Assembly (NCBI GenBank): GCA_013397845.1
Contig: VZTG01006664.1
Span: 1-64,000 of the forward strand
DNA length: 64,000 nt
DNA from: Melanocharis versteri
Lineage: Eukaryota; Chordata; Aves; Passeriformes; Melanocharitidae
Direction of reading: 5' to 3'
The position numbers and the translations under genes are program-made. This document shows, in pieces, positions 25,461-37,745 of this stretch (its first letter is position 1; each line of letters begins with the position of its first letter). Under the pieces are notes generated by a model that saw only the letters and a list, made by a program, of their open reading frames with translations, searched no databases and was not told the origin of the DNA.

Positions 25461-26920
25461 ATGCTATTGTGGTGAATGGCTGTTTGGGAAGGCTTGGAAG
25501 AGTACAAAGGGTTGTTCTGGAGAATCCTAATTTACTGGTTACTTATGCTGCAAAAACGTTATTAGCAATTCAAAGCAGAATTCAAACACAGGTTTGACAT
25601 TCTGTTTCCTCAGATCTCTTTGATGGTTTGAGGTAAAGCTTTATGGAATGACCTACAAGATTATCCATCAGTGTCTCAATGCTAGTAATCATTTAGATCA
25701 GATTGCAGTATGCTTCTAAAAATGACACAATTTGCAATTCTCACCTGCAGCTGTTCATGGTTTATCTTTCTGAAGTGTGCAGTCATATCTTATCATGTGT
25801 CATGTAAAGTTTGGGTTTCTGAGTTAATATACAAATTTTGGTCAAAAATAATGGTATTAAAGAATATCACATCGTGTTTAGTTATTCTGTTATTGTGGCC
25901 AAAATATATGGTTAATTACTTACTATTGCATACTGTCAGTTTATGCTGAAATTCTTTGACTAATTTTCAGAAGTTTCATCCTCTTTTCTGTCTTGTTACA
26001 CTTCCTCCTTTCTCTTGCCATTAGACCTCCTTACCATTCCTTGCTGAAATGAACTTGGTTTCCCTGTAAACAGTGGCCATACCTTAAATTTTTACTCAGT
26101 TCTTAGAATATTCACAAAATTTATTTTAATTTATAGCTAGACAGTTGTCTATTCCATCTATTCAGTACTTGTAACAGCCCTTTAACAGCACATAAACGCA
26201 TGCTTTCTAAAACATCTGCACAACTTGGTGATAATGCCTTTCAGTACTAATAAGACCTTTTAGCTTTGGATTTTCCTACTAATATATGAAAAATAAATCT
26301 TTAAAAAGCAAGCTGTGAGAGGCAAAAAAGGGGAAATATTCTGCTACTTCCTTGGAGTTGGCTTTGATGCCTTTTTAAAGCCATGATGAGTTTACAGTCC
26401 TTTTTCCATGTCGTATAATCAGTGTCACCACTCAACACAGTTAAAGCTGCCTATTGCAGGATATTCAGCACTGAAGTCCCAGAACTATGGGTTGTTGGAA
26501 GTTGAGGGAGATTATTCAGGGGAAACGTCATTCCATGTTTACTCCATTTTAATGCTTTTTCTGTTGTTGGCTACTGTCGTAGGGGAGATAAGATGAAATG
26601 AACTTCTGTTCTGACCCACAGAGGCTGTTATGTTCTTACACAGTGTACACTGATGGGAGCAGAAGTGTATTTTGCAATTCTATGGGAATAGAGAGACGAA
26701 AGCTTTCCTGTAATATTTTAATTTGATGGTATTAAGGTTACTCTGTCACTTCACTAAGCAGTAACTTCTTTCGCCAAATCTAACTACCGATTAAAAAACA
26801 TTAAATGAGGCAAAACATGGGAAATTACAAATCTTTGAGCCTCAGAGAGAGGCTTTGAACCCAGGGTATCTGGTGTTAAGGGTGAGCTCTATGGTATGTT
26901 TGGGGAGTCCTTATTATTCC

Positions 26921-26975
26921 AAGCCTCAGTTTCTAATCTGTGAAATGTGCATCATATTATTTCCTTCTCACTTCC
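26921..26975 (+). repeat. MIR-like SINE relic
   Basis: AGCCTCAGTTTCTAATCTG followed by TGAAATGTGCATCATATTA resembles the well-known MIR 3' block (GCCTCAGTTTCCTCATCTG, then TAAAATGGGGATAATA). Only about 55 bases can be aligned by eye. Confidence 0.4.
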
Positions 26976-28761
26976 TTTGTTTGTTGAGAACTCAGATACA
27001 AAGGTAGTTTTATTAGCCATGACTTCAGGTGGAGCCTGGAAGCTCACATTTCATTATAACTGATTAAATTAAAGCAAAATACTTCACCTGTTATTTAGGG
27101 CATGCAATGTAATCTACGTAAAGCTAAGGAGTCTAAGGGCAAGTTTTAAGGTATTTTTACAGCTATTGAACCATGTGCTGTAATTCTAATACTAAGTATT
27201 GTTTTTTTTTTCCTGGGAGAAAATCCATGTATCCAGGTCAGCTCAATGGGAATTTTATTTGAATAAAGACTTCAGCACTAAGTCCAAGGGGATGTTTTCC
27301 AAGAAGGAGGTTACTGGTGTAATCACAGCTTGCAGGACTAGGACCTTCAGGTAGCAGTCAGACATTGTAGTTGAAATGGAACAATAGTTTTAACTCTCAA
27401 TTTCTGCCGATTCTAAACTTTCAAGTTTCCTCAATCTAAGCTTTTGGTGAAGTTTGTTAAACATATGCTAACAGTCACTGCACAATCTATTCTGTTTGGC
27501 CAGATTCAAATATTCACAGACACTAAGCAGTAAAGCATGAGTGACTGCTTTTTTCAAGTCTGACAGCAGTAAGAAAGAAATAAAAAGCTGCTAAACCTCT
27601 TTCGCACATATTTACACACACTTTTGGCCTGTATGGGAGAGGCTTTTGTATTCTCTCTTTGCTTACCTGTGTACATTTATATTGCCACTTAGAAAACTGA
27701 ATTCCCACTCAACCCAGTGCTGGGACTTTAAATGTATTTGCGGTTTTGCACACAATTGGATATATTGGTATCTGACATGACGTTAAATTACTTTTAGTGA
27801 GAGTAACAGCTGAAGCAGATTGCTACCATGTTTAAATTACTGAGAAGTTTTTATTTTATAATAGTCAAAACTTATGGAGCATGCCAGGGTCTGTACCAGC
27901 CCCTTGTCCATAAAATGAGACAGAAATCATATTATTCCTTTAGGGATTTTTTTCAGGGTTTCATTATGTATTCTTATCACCTTTATTCTGTGTGGGTGCA
28001 TTTTATAATGCGTTTTCAGTGGTACCTGCTATTTGTATTCCAGTCAGTACCTACAGCACACTCAGCTGCTCTGTTGCAGCTGGGGGTACTGCAGAGGAAT
28101 TATTGGGGCACTGGGCTGTTGGAAAACCTGGCTTGGAGACATGACAAGAGGAAAAGCTGCAGTCGAGGGATTTTTAATTCTGAGGTATTGTTGTAGAGAG
28201 CAGTGAACAGGGTCTTAGGAGAGCTGGGCTTCTGATATGCAAAATAAATAAGAAAACAACTGGGAAAATGAAAATGAAAATCTCAGCTGGGAGACATTTC
28301 TTACTTCAGTTTTCCCAGCTACCTCTCCTAGCAGCAGTGCTGCTTAAAGAAGTGGGATGTTGTTCCGAGGGTGAGAGGAGAAGAGTGTAACGTGAAGACA
28401 GGGGCAGCTTACAAATGTGGAAGAAGCTGTCAAGCTTCATAAATTTAAATATCTGCTCCTGGTTGTGGTTAACCTTCCACACATACATGGTGTATGCAAA
28501 CAGTGACTTTGAGAATCTCATGTGCTGTTAATATATAAATATAATATCTTCTAGAAGAGTTCTTTTCTCACAGAAAATGTCACTCACTTCCTCTTTATGC
28601 TTGATGTTATTCAAATTGAATATAATGCTGCAGTTACTTTGGAAGTTTCTATTCAGAAGAAGAGATCCTGGAAATGCTGGATTACATTCATGTGACCTGC
28701 AGACTGCCTGATTTATATTCCAAAATGGAAGAAATTATAAACTGTACTTATTCAGAGGGGA

Positions 28762-28775
28762 CCCCCCACCCCCCC
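28762..28775 (+). repeat. C-rich run
   Basis: C6-A-C7 directly after GGGGA. It may be slippage-prone or a partial i-motif. Confidence 0.6.
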
Positions 28776-30265
28776 AAATCCTCTTCTGAAGGTAGTGCTA
28801 TTAATTGAACAAGGGAACAAAAAAATCAGCATTCAAAAAAGTTTATCCATCAAGAATTGTTTCACCAACTTTGCTTTCTATAGTTTGAAATCCCACTAGT
28901 GAAAGTCTTCTTCAGTATCTGTTTGTGTAGCCCATTGGTTTAACAGGGCACCAAGAATTTCTGCTGTCTTTGAAAGATCTTTGACAGGTCTCTATGTATT
29001 GGGAAAATATTGCTAAGCTTGGCATGGGATGATCTGCATTTCAGTGGGAAGAGCTGTAGTGTGATGATAGGTGTTTATCTGAGTGCTTTCAAAAGGAAAG
29101 TGAGTTATTATGAGAACTGTACCACGTGTCATTCTTAAGCAGCTAAGAATGGGCCTTTATTTTGCAATGCTGACAGCTTCATCAACTACTGTGCTATGTG
29201 GGGTTCATAGTTATGTTTTGGTTGGTATTTTTTTTTAAAGTTTTTATTATTACTATTTTGAACTGACATGTTTTTAAACTTGAGTATTGGAGCTTCTATA
29301 GGACTGGTTTCTTTCAGTGGAACTTGTGCACACAAATACCTTTTAAAAACTTGGATCCAGGTACTTTTATGTTTCTTTAAGTTTTTGAATTCCTTTTCAA
29401 ATAGGGTTTAAAATGGCTACTTGGCTCTGTTCCGCTCCCACCTTGAAGTGCGGAAGCACAGGAAGCTTCTGGAGTGTGTTCTCAGGGAGATTGTTGTGCC
29501 TGTCTCATCAGAGATGGCCTAGAGCCCTCTTAAAAGCTTGCTGAAATCAATGGAAAGAATCTCTTTAACCTTGTAAGCTTTTTATTTAGCCCATGAACTT
29601 GTCAGGCCTGTAGCTGTCACTTTATTTTGTTCGTACAGTTTTGGCACCACAAGACGATTCTTCATTGATCTCTGGGCACTGTCCCAGAAATATGCAGTTA
29701 ACTTAAAATATATTTTAAGTTTTTCATTCATTCGTTATTTATCATATCTCATTTCAGTTGTGGTACTCACTTTGCTGTACTTGTGTGCTAACAATTTAGA
29801 GAGAGAGACAGGCAGTAGAGAAGCTCAGCTTTCTGTTGCCGCTCTGGTGACCTTTAGGTTCAAGAAAGCTTTTTTAGCTCACAGGTTGCGGATTTGGAAA
29901 TCAATGAAGCCACAGTACCTCCTTTTACTATGGGCTGGGATAAAAGCAGACTGTGTGGTGTGTCATCTGCCTTGCAGTGCAATGGCCATTGGTTCTAAGG
30001 AAGGGATGAATGTTGTGGGAATCCCCTGGAAGCAGACACAGGTCAGGATCCTAGTCTGTGCAGCAGCATCTGGAGCAATGAGTAATTGGCCATGACTCCT
30101 GGACACTGCTTCAAGATGTGGGCTGTTTTAGAGAATATCTTTGCGAACAGTGTGCTGAAGTGGAAGTGGCTGGGATTTAGGAAGCTGTTGTCATGCTGCT
30201 GCCCTGTAACAGGAGCAAAATGCTTCACCTCAGTTTCCCTAAGGACAAATACTCCTTTCCTCACA

Positions 30266-30352
30266 GACAGCACGAAGAGTGGAGTGAAGTGCTGTTGAAT
30301 GATTAATTGAAACTCCTGAACTGCCTCATGTTCTGGTGATTTCTCTGCAATG
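30266..30352 (+). other. Candidate non-coding exon, 87 nt
   Basis: A strong acceptor (ACTCCTTTCCTCACAG, last base 30265) and a good donor (ATG/GTGAGT at 30353) bound 87 bases. All three frames contain stops, so a coding exon is excluded and only a non-coding RNA exon is possible. A fragment just upstream (CACCTCAGTTTCCCT) is also MIR-like, so the acceptor may come from a SINE remnant, as seen in exonised repeats. The 156-codon minus-strand frame here (30043-30513) is not protein-like. Confidence 0.12.
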
Positions 30353-33300
30353 GTGAGTACTGGGTCAGGGTGTTGGAGGGAATGTAAAAAACACGTGTAG
30401 GGGAAGGCAGAGTTTTGTGCCCATGCTGCTGTAAGTTTTGGCAGCTTGTAGAGAAGATCAGTGTCTGTTATACTGTGTAGTAAGATAGGGAGAGAAGACT
30501 GAAAATCTAACAATAGGAAACATTTAAGGCAAGATCTCCAACAGTTTTATATGCATAAACTTACAGGCTGCTCTGGAAGCAAGGGGCCAGACTCCAAATA
30601 CTTAGTGTGTTTCTGGCTATGTGCTAGAATAGCTGTACATGAGGCTGACCTGATATGCCAGACTGTGGCTGGGGCTTTCTCGTGCCGGCAGGCTGTAAAG
30701 GCCCTGCCACTGGCTCAGCTGCCTCCTGGCAGTGGCATCTGGTTGTGAAGGCATACACAAATACACAATCCAAACCTCCCATGGATTCAGGCCTAGGCCT
30801 TCCCCATAAGCAGGTAGGGCTTTCTGTCTGGATGAATTTTAGGTTCTCAGATCTTGTACATCTCATTCAGGCCATTGTGAGCATCCACAGGGTTAAACAT
30901 CCATGTACTGAACCACACATCTGAGCAGGTAATGCAAGAAGTTTGCACTTTACTTAGGCAGCAAATTTGCAGTGCTCTGCGTCCATCTGTAACTTGAGTC
31001 TGACACAATCCTCTATTATGCATAATAAGGATGTTTCCATAATACCTTAAAACCATGCTCAAAGTGCTGAAAAACCTTAACACATGCCTCCAAATAACAC
31101 TTTATTCAGCAAAGGAAAAGAGAAGATGAAACAGTTCCTCAAATCTCCCAAGAAAGTGGTAATACAGTTTTAAATAATTGGAATTTCATTACCCTTGGGG
31201 TCTGCCATCAGTGTTTTTTGGATACCACAGTTGGCAAGAGGGTTAAACAACTTAGAATCCACACTGAGGTAACAATACTGCTTCTAACATGAGATCTGCT
31301 TTTTCTTGGTCTAATTTACCATCCTACTTGTGGGAAATACTTGTGTTGAGATGATACCAGGTAAGTAATGTCTCGTTTCATGTGTTGATCACTAAATTTC
31401 TGGATATTTTTCTCTCTGCAGTTTCTGCATTAATTAAACATTTGACTTCTGTAGATGAGTTTAGGCTCGGGGACTGAGCTAGCTGCTCTCTGTAACTGGA
31501 CACAAACAGACACACTATTGAAGAGCACCTATCCTTAGATTGACTAAATAGACGGCTGTATTAGAAGTAGCATTAGATTTTTCTGCTTATCTCAGAAAAT
31601 GGAACTTGTGTTAAATTACGTTTTAATATTTGCTTCTCCCTTTATATTTATGAGCACCTGGTCACAGCTATTATATGGGTAAAGTTACCACATTCTGCTT
31701 TCTACTGCCTTCACCCAGCTTCTGCAGGGGCAAGAGAGTTCAAAGCTTTTACATAAAAGTGAATGGTAAAACATGCCTGAAAATAGCCCTACTTTTGAAA
31801 CAGTAACAAGACATAATGTTGGTGGATCTGATAAATAAAAGCATGCATAAAACCCCACTGCCATGCCCACAGTTCTCCCAGTATAAAATTCCCTGAACTC
31901 CAGCAGGTGGCAGTGAGCAACAGTCTGAAATTTGAATGCTGCAAAAATGAAGAATAATCACCACTGCTGAAACTGAAAAGATACTGGATTCATTTAGGAA
32001 TTAAATGACGCAAATGTGGCAGGCACCTGAAAACATCTAAACAAATGAAACACATTTTTCAGAGACTGGTAGCTTCTAAGTCAGCCCTCAAAGGTGACAT
32101 TTTCCTGATCCCTACATCGCCTCTATTTTCTCCCTGGGCGGGTGCTACAGCTTTATGCTGTGATGCAGTGCTGTGCAGGCAAGGGTTGTTGGCTTTACTG
32201 CATAGAAAACAGTTCACTCTGTTAGATTAATAGAAATGCAGAATGTGTTTTGAATAGCTCATTTTACATCTAGGCCTTTTTTCACGGAAGGCATAATGAA
32301 TTGGAGTGGGATAGGCAATTTAATTTATTACAGCTGTCAGCCAGTGAGCACTGCTGCACTTGATTTGTTTCGGTGCCTCTTGCAGGTTGCTGCTGAGGTG
32401 GTCATCATTACACTTCATTTTGTGAACTACTCAGGTGGGGAAAATGTATACAGGAAAAGGTTACTGGACAGAAGGGGGGAGCAGAGCTTCCTTTTCTATA
32501 GATGCGAGGAAAGCACCGGGAGAAAAAAAGCTGTATTCTGGTCAAGCCCTTTTGCACTGAGGTAAACATTGAGCCTTTGTTTAATTGTATGATGTTTGTG
32601 GTTAAATCAAGACCTAAATGCATCTTGTTGTTCCCTGGTATAGTTTACCTTGCTCTGAAGGGAAGAAGTAAATACTTTCTGAAATAAGCAAAACAGAACT
32701 GAAAGCCAGGTTTACTAACTGATTTTGTTATTCATTTACTTACCAGTCTAAATATAAAAATGTAGGTCTTGGGTGCTACTGACAAATAATGGCATCTGTG
32801 AGTGTGGAGGTTCATTTTCTGCTTCTGCTCTTCTCCAGCCAGGGCATCTTGTCTTCCATGGAATGAAGGGGATTTTTGTATTTGAGGTGTCACTGATCTC
32901 TAAGGATCCACACAAACTCCTCGAGTCTTAAATTGCAAGAGACTGCAAGGTGAGACAAACTGCCTTGCAGATGCAGAGAGCTGTGATGGTCCCTCTTGCC
33001 TAATTGCAGTTGGATTATGCTGTCCTCCAGAAAAAGGAGGTGGGATTTCTTTCCCTTCTGTCTGGATCTTTCCTGAAAGTCAGTGTGACTGTGCTCATTA
33101 GCCTGTGCCATAAAAGGAACCTACACATGCTCTTGGCTAGAGGTCCAGTGTGCTTGAGCCACACCTGTCCTGGGAGGAGCATGGCTTATCTTCAGGGAAT
33201 AAAGGTGAGGTCTAAAAGGTGAAGGAACATGCTTCCTTCTCTCCAGTTACATTTAGGGGGAAGATGGTGAATAAGATGTGCTTGGCTTCTGCTGTATGTC

Positions 33301-36300
33301 ATGTGGTGAAGGAAAGACTGCTGCTCAAGGATACTGTTGGAAGTAAAATGATGTCCAGGAAACCACATCAACAGAAGGTGGCAACCATAGCTGGAGCCCC
33401 TTTGAAGGGATGCTGAGGTGTGACTGAACTATATGAGCATAGTGTAAAACTTCCTCAAGTGAAGAGGGTAGAAGTATTTTCTTTGTTACTTAACTTATAT
33501 CTCTGGGGGCTAGAAGATATTTTTGTAGCTACATTTGTTGTCTTTCACATAGAAAAAGATTTTAGATGTGATTTGAGGTGATTTTTGTGGATTAAATTGG
33601 TGTAGAAAAAAAATCCTGTGGCTGGAAAAAAGAGAGGACTTAAAGTAAGCCCTTTCACTTTGGCATGCTCACAGCATTTTCAATATTCCAGTTTTACTCA
33701 TTTTCTCATTTGTATATGTAAAAATGACAAAAGAAGCAAAGGGTAAATCACTCAAAATAAAACAAACCTTCTAGATTTGTTTGAATAAAATCTTTCAGAT
33801 TGAACAAAAAGAAATATAGAGAGGTCTTAGTTCGATTTAAGATAATGTGCTTTGGTTCTGTTACTTAGTTATTGTCATGGAAAGAAATATAAAAGAAATA
33901 CCTAATCAAACAGCTTAGCTTACTACTTAGCAGTGCATTTGTTTTAATTGGTTAGTTTGTTATTAAGCAAGACATCACTCCTGCGCAGTGTATCACTATG
34001 GATAATGTATTTATTGGTATCCTAAGGAGCTGGTTATGAACGCCAAAGAAGGGCAACCCTGCTGTTTCCAAATGTGAATTGAGCAGCTGGTCCTAAGGAT
34101 GTAACCAGAGTTGGACAGGCTTTGGAGGATTTAATATACCAGAGGTCCTTAGTCTTAAGGACTAAGTCATAGTCCAGTAGTACCAGAAGTTTTTAGTCTT
34201 TCTGTAGGTATACACACCTTTCCTGCCATGGCTGAGTGCCAATGCCCTGGAGAAAAATAAAATCCTCCCTTTTCAACTCCTCTTAAAATTCTAGTTATAC
34301 ACTGGGAGCAGTGAGAACCCTTCCTTTCTCTACAGCAAGCCATGAGAATCCCTGCATTTGAGATGAATTAAGTTTCACATCATAGTACGAGAAAGTAACA
34401 GTGCCTCAGCTCTGTAACTCCAGGGGCTGCTTTTTCAGTTGCTGGAGAGGTGGCTGCCTCAGTGACCTCTCCTGCCATCACCGGTGCAGCCTTCCTGAGT
34501 GATAGATTGAAAGGTGCACTCTGCAGCTTCACATGTCAAAACAAACTAAGCAGTTTCAGTTTTTGAATACAGCAGCCAGTCTGAATGTAAAGAGAAAAGT
34601 GGATTATAAAAGATGACTTATGCCGTTGAGGTCATCGTGGTGTGAACAGAGCTGAATGTTCTTTTCATAAACTGAAATACTGCAAGAAGGACAACGAAGA
34701 GCCCAGCTCCTGTGTTTATACCTGTGTGATTCTGGCAGGGCACTGGTGAAATGAATGTATCACTGTGTGTGTGCTAATTCAGCACAAAACAGAATTTGGA
34801 CAGAGTTACGCTGAGAGGAACTGATTTATGTGAGCTTTAAACACATCTAGGTGCTCTGTGTTTAAAGTTTTCATGGGATTCAAGTTTTTGGGTGTTGTGG
34901 AGATGGCAGGCTTTATCACCAAGTTGCTATGGATTAAAAAAAAATACTTTGAAGCACAAACCCCAACATTTTGTCAGATGTGCAGTCCCATGCATACTTT
35001 CCCATTGCAGTAAGCTGGAATTTTTTCCATGAATTTACGTCCGTTCCACACAACTCTGTCTTTTGGGAGCTGGTGAGATTATACAAGGTGGTATTTTGGA
35101 CTTTTTCAAAAGTGGAAGAGTGCACTCTAATCTAGCTGATCAGTGAAGTGGCATGTGAGGAGACTGCAAGGTGATGAATCCTAAAGACAGGAAAAATAAT
35201 AGAGCTGGGTAGGAAGTAGATATCATTTTTGACATGTTTTATATTCTGAAAGAAAACAGCACTTAAAAAATTGTGATTAAAAAAGTTTTAAATGTCTTTC
35301 AGATGGATCCAAAGCCTGCATTTTCAGAAAAATTAAAGACAATTATTTTCTTTGTAAGCTTAAGAAAATGTTTTTGTATGGCAGCTTTCATACAAGCAGT
35401 TTCTAAGTGGTGCTTACCATGCTTGAAAAGGTCAATTTAAATTTTCTTCCAGAATTCAATTAAGAAAAAATTTTTGAAAAGGTACTTTGATTTATGTCAA
35501 AATTGTCCATCTTGCTTCTGTCCCTCTAATTTCAGCTAAATGTTTCTTACTCACAGTAGTCAATAAACAGAAACCTGACTATTGTCTTTCTATGGGGCAG
35601 AAGGTCACAAAGTTGGGTCCATTTTGTTCAGTCTCTGACTTAATAGAAACTTATAATAACCTGTCTGTTGCAGTGAGTCACTTGTCTTTTGGGTCTTCCC
35701 AGCATGTTAGTTTTGTACTGACAAAACCCGAAAACCTCTCATCCAAGTCCCCCATGCTTTCCAAGATTATTTACTGTAATTGCAGGCTTGGTTTTAGGAA
35801 AAGGACTTCATTGTGGTTTGGATGGAGCAGGTTTCTATTTGTTTTCTGCTTTGGAGCTGTGTACAAGGGCCTTTTTTTTTTCCCTATCATTGTTTATCAC
35901 TTCTGCTGAGCTCTTTGGTAATCCCTGTTGTGCCTTTCACTTAACTTCATGCATCCAGCAATATAAAACTGAGCGGGCAGAATCCTGAACAATATTAGCA
36001 GCAAATTCCAGCAATATGAATCAGTAAGCTCCTAGTAATCATAAGCATATATTTTCAGCATATTATAAATTTATTTATTTGAGAACAACAAATCTTTTTT
36101 TAGCACCTTCATGAATTAGAATTTGAAAGATAAAGGAGACAATACTGGACAAATTTTTTTTTTGGCTATGTTAACTGAAACTACATGTTTTGGTTTATTT
36201 AATCTTGAGACTGTTTGTAAGTGGAGATAAATTACGTGAGTAGTTTTAGACACACTGCTGAAGGAGGGAGCCAAGGATTGGCTGGAGATGCTGCAAGCCT

Positions 36301-37084
36301 GTCACTGCACTCCTGTGAGCAGCTGCTGTGTCTGGATGAGGAAGACACAGATGCTTTAATTCTTCAAGCTTTTTAAACTGTTTACCTTAAGTAAGAGTGC
36401 TAAGCACCAGAAAGTGCTTAGAGACGCTTCTGCTTTTTCTAGTGTTTGAGAAATAGAGTGATGGGATAGGAATGACCCTGGAGCCCTTAGCATGGGTTCT
36501 AATTAAAGAGATGCTTGGATTCCAGTCCAGTGAAAAATGACTTATGCATCTGGCAATTATGTCAGAATTTGAGAGTATGGGCTCCCAACTCATACCACTG
36601 GAGTCTGACTTGCTCCCTGAGCAGGCCTGTGCTCCTTGGAGTTGTTTCTTTGTATACAGTCCTTGGTTTAAAAGATTAAGAAGTGAGACACAAGGTCACA
36701 AATAACACAAACTAGTTTTCAGAGAAGTAGCTATGTGATTTACCTAATTTATCTTTTAAGAAGATGGGAATTAGTATGGAAGTATTGATGTCTTTCTGGA
36801 GTTAGCTGTCATAACTGGAGCCTCTTTTAGGGCCTGCTGAATTTGCTGCTCAATATAGAATTACAGATATTGTGAGATGAACATCTAAGAGGACTTAAGC
36901 ACTCTTATGTTAAATGTTTTCTGAATGGTCTGATAGGCTGGTTGGGCTCAGTTTGCGTGAAGAAACCTGTAGTACGTGGCAAAATCCACTGTGATATCAT
37001 CTGGCTGAAGTAGTATTTTAGTGATGGGTTTAGATGATGAGCAGATAGGGGGAAGAAGCGTTGAGTATCAGAGAAGGAAGGTGA
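30353..37084. other. Ordinary non-coding tract
   Basis: No gene is seen. A consensus-quality donor (CAG/GTAAGTA) at 31361 has no convincing acceptor upstream, and all frames before it are closed. A 7-bp-arm hairpin (CTTAGTC-TTAAG-GACTAAG) lies near 34150. The 140-codon frame at 35487-35909 is unrecognised and T-rich in origin. No transposon can be aligned. Confidence 0.6.
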
Positions 37085-37745
37085 GGTGAATCCAGTTAGA
37101 TTTTATTTTCTGTTGCTCACAGTATTGGCCCATCTGCTACTCTCGTAAAAAGAATAGGTTGGCTGCAGATGCATGTGTTGCTGTAATTAACAGTGCAGTG
37201 TGATGTGAAGAATTCAGTCAAGTGCAGCAGGACGAGTGCCAGTCAGGCTTGGCTTTTTTGGCTTGCTGACATCTTATTGTAAGTGACACTTTCATTAGCT
37301 CATTTATTGCACCACTACTTCTATAAGTGATTGCCAACCAGGAGAATATATCAGGCTGTTTACAGCAGCAAGGTGAGTCAGGATTTTTTTAGCCTTCTCT
37401 GTTTTTGTGAGGAAGGCTGACAGTCAGTCCCAGCCAGTATCAGATAGATGGGTGCATTGAAACCATTTCCTGTCACTTTTAAACTGATGTGGCCCCTGGG
37501 TGGCTGGAGGATTGAGTGGGCAGATGAATTGATGGTACTAACTCTCTAGTGGGGTTTATTTATGCATTTGCAGATAAGCTGCTGTTGACTAGTTTTAGGA
37601 GTAATTTTATATCTCATGTTTGAATTACTCAGCTGCTTTTTGCCAGAGGCTTTTTTTCTGTAGTTAATTATAGGATTATAATTGCCAATTAAGTGATAAG
37701 CCACAAAAGAGCTTGTATTCCTGAACTGCTGGTGCGTGCATTCAG
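37085..37745. promoter_or_regulatory. Candidate conserved non-coding element or enhancer
   Basis: This block has a denser set of transcription-factor core words than its surroundings: TAATTA at 37184 and 37665, CAATTAAGTG (NK2-like) at 37686, GATAAG at 37695, TTGCCAACC (NFI half-site-like) at 37331, and several ATTA cores between. It has no simple repeats and no recognisable transposon. Such texture is typical of developmental enhancers in vertebrate gene deserts, but conservation cannot be seen from one sequence. A donor-like AAG/GTGAGT at 37373 preceded by an open 74-base stretch (37299-37372) gives an alternative reading as an exon with a weak acceptor. Confidence 0.25.

Larger units (their letters stand above)
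25461..30265. other. Ordinary non-coding tract
   Basis: No gene is seen. It contains a MIR-like relic (26921-26975) and a C-rich run (28762-28775). The open frame of 122 codons at 27828-28196 is Phe/Tyr/Leu-rich, a by-product of T-rich sequence, and has no recognisable domain. Confidence 0.6.

Noticed and set aside
30043..30513. 156-codon minus-strand frame
   Set aside because: With roughly 5% stop frequency, two or three frames of this length are expected in six frames of 64 kb. No family is recognised.
31361..31366. Consensus donor CAG/GTAAGT as evidence of an exon
   Set aside because: No adequate acceptor lies upstream within a normal exon length and all frames before it contain stops.
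35487..35909. 140-codon plus-strand frame
   Set aside because: Phe/Leu/Ser-rich from T-rich DNA, no domain, and no splice or promoter context.
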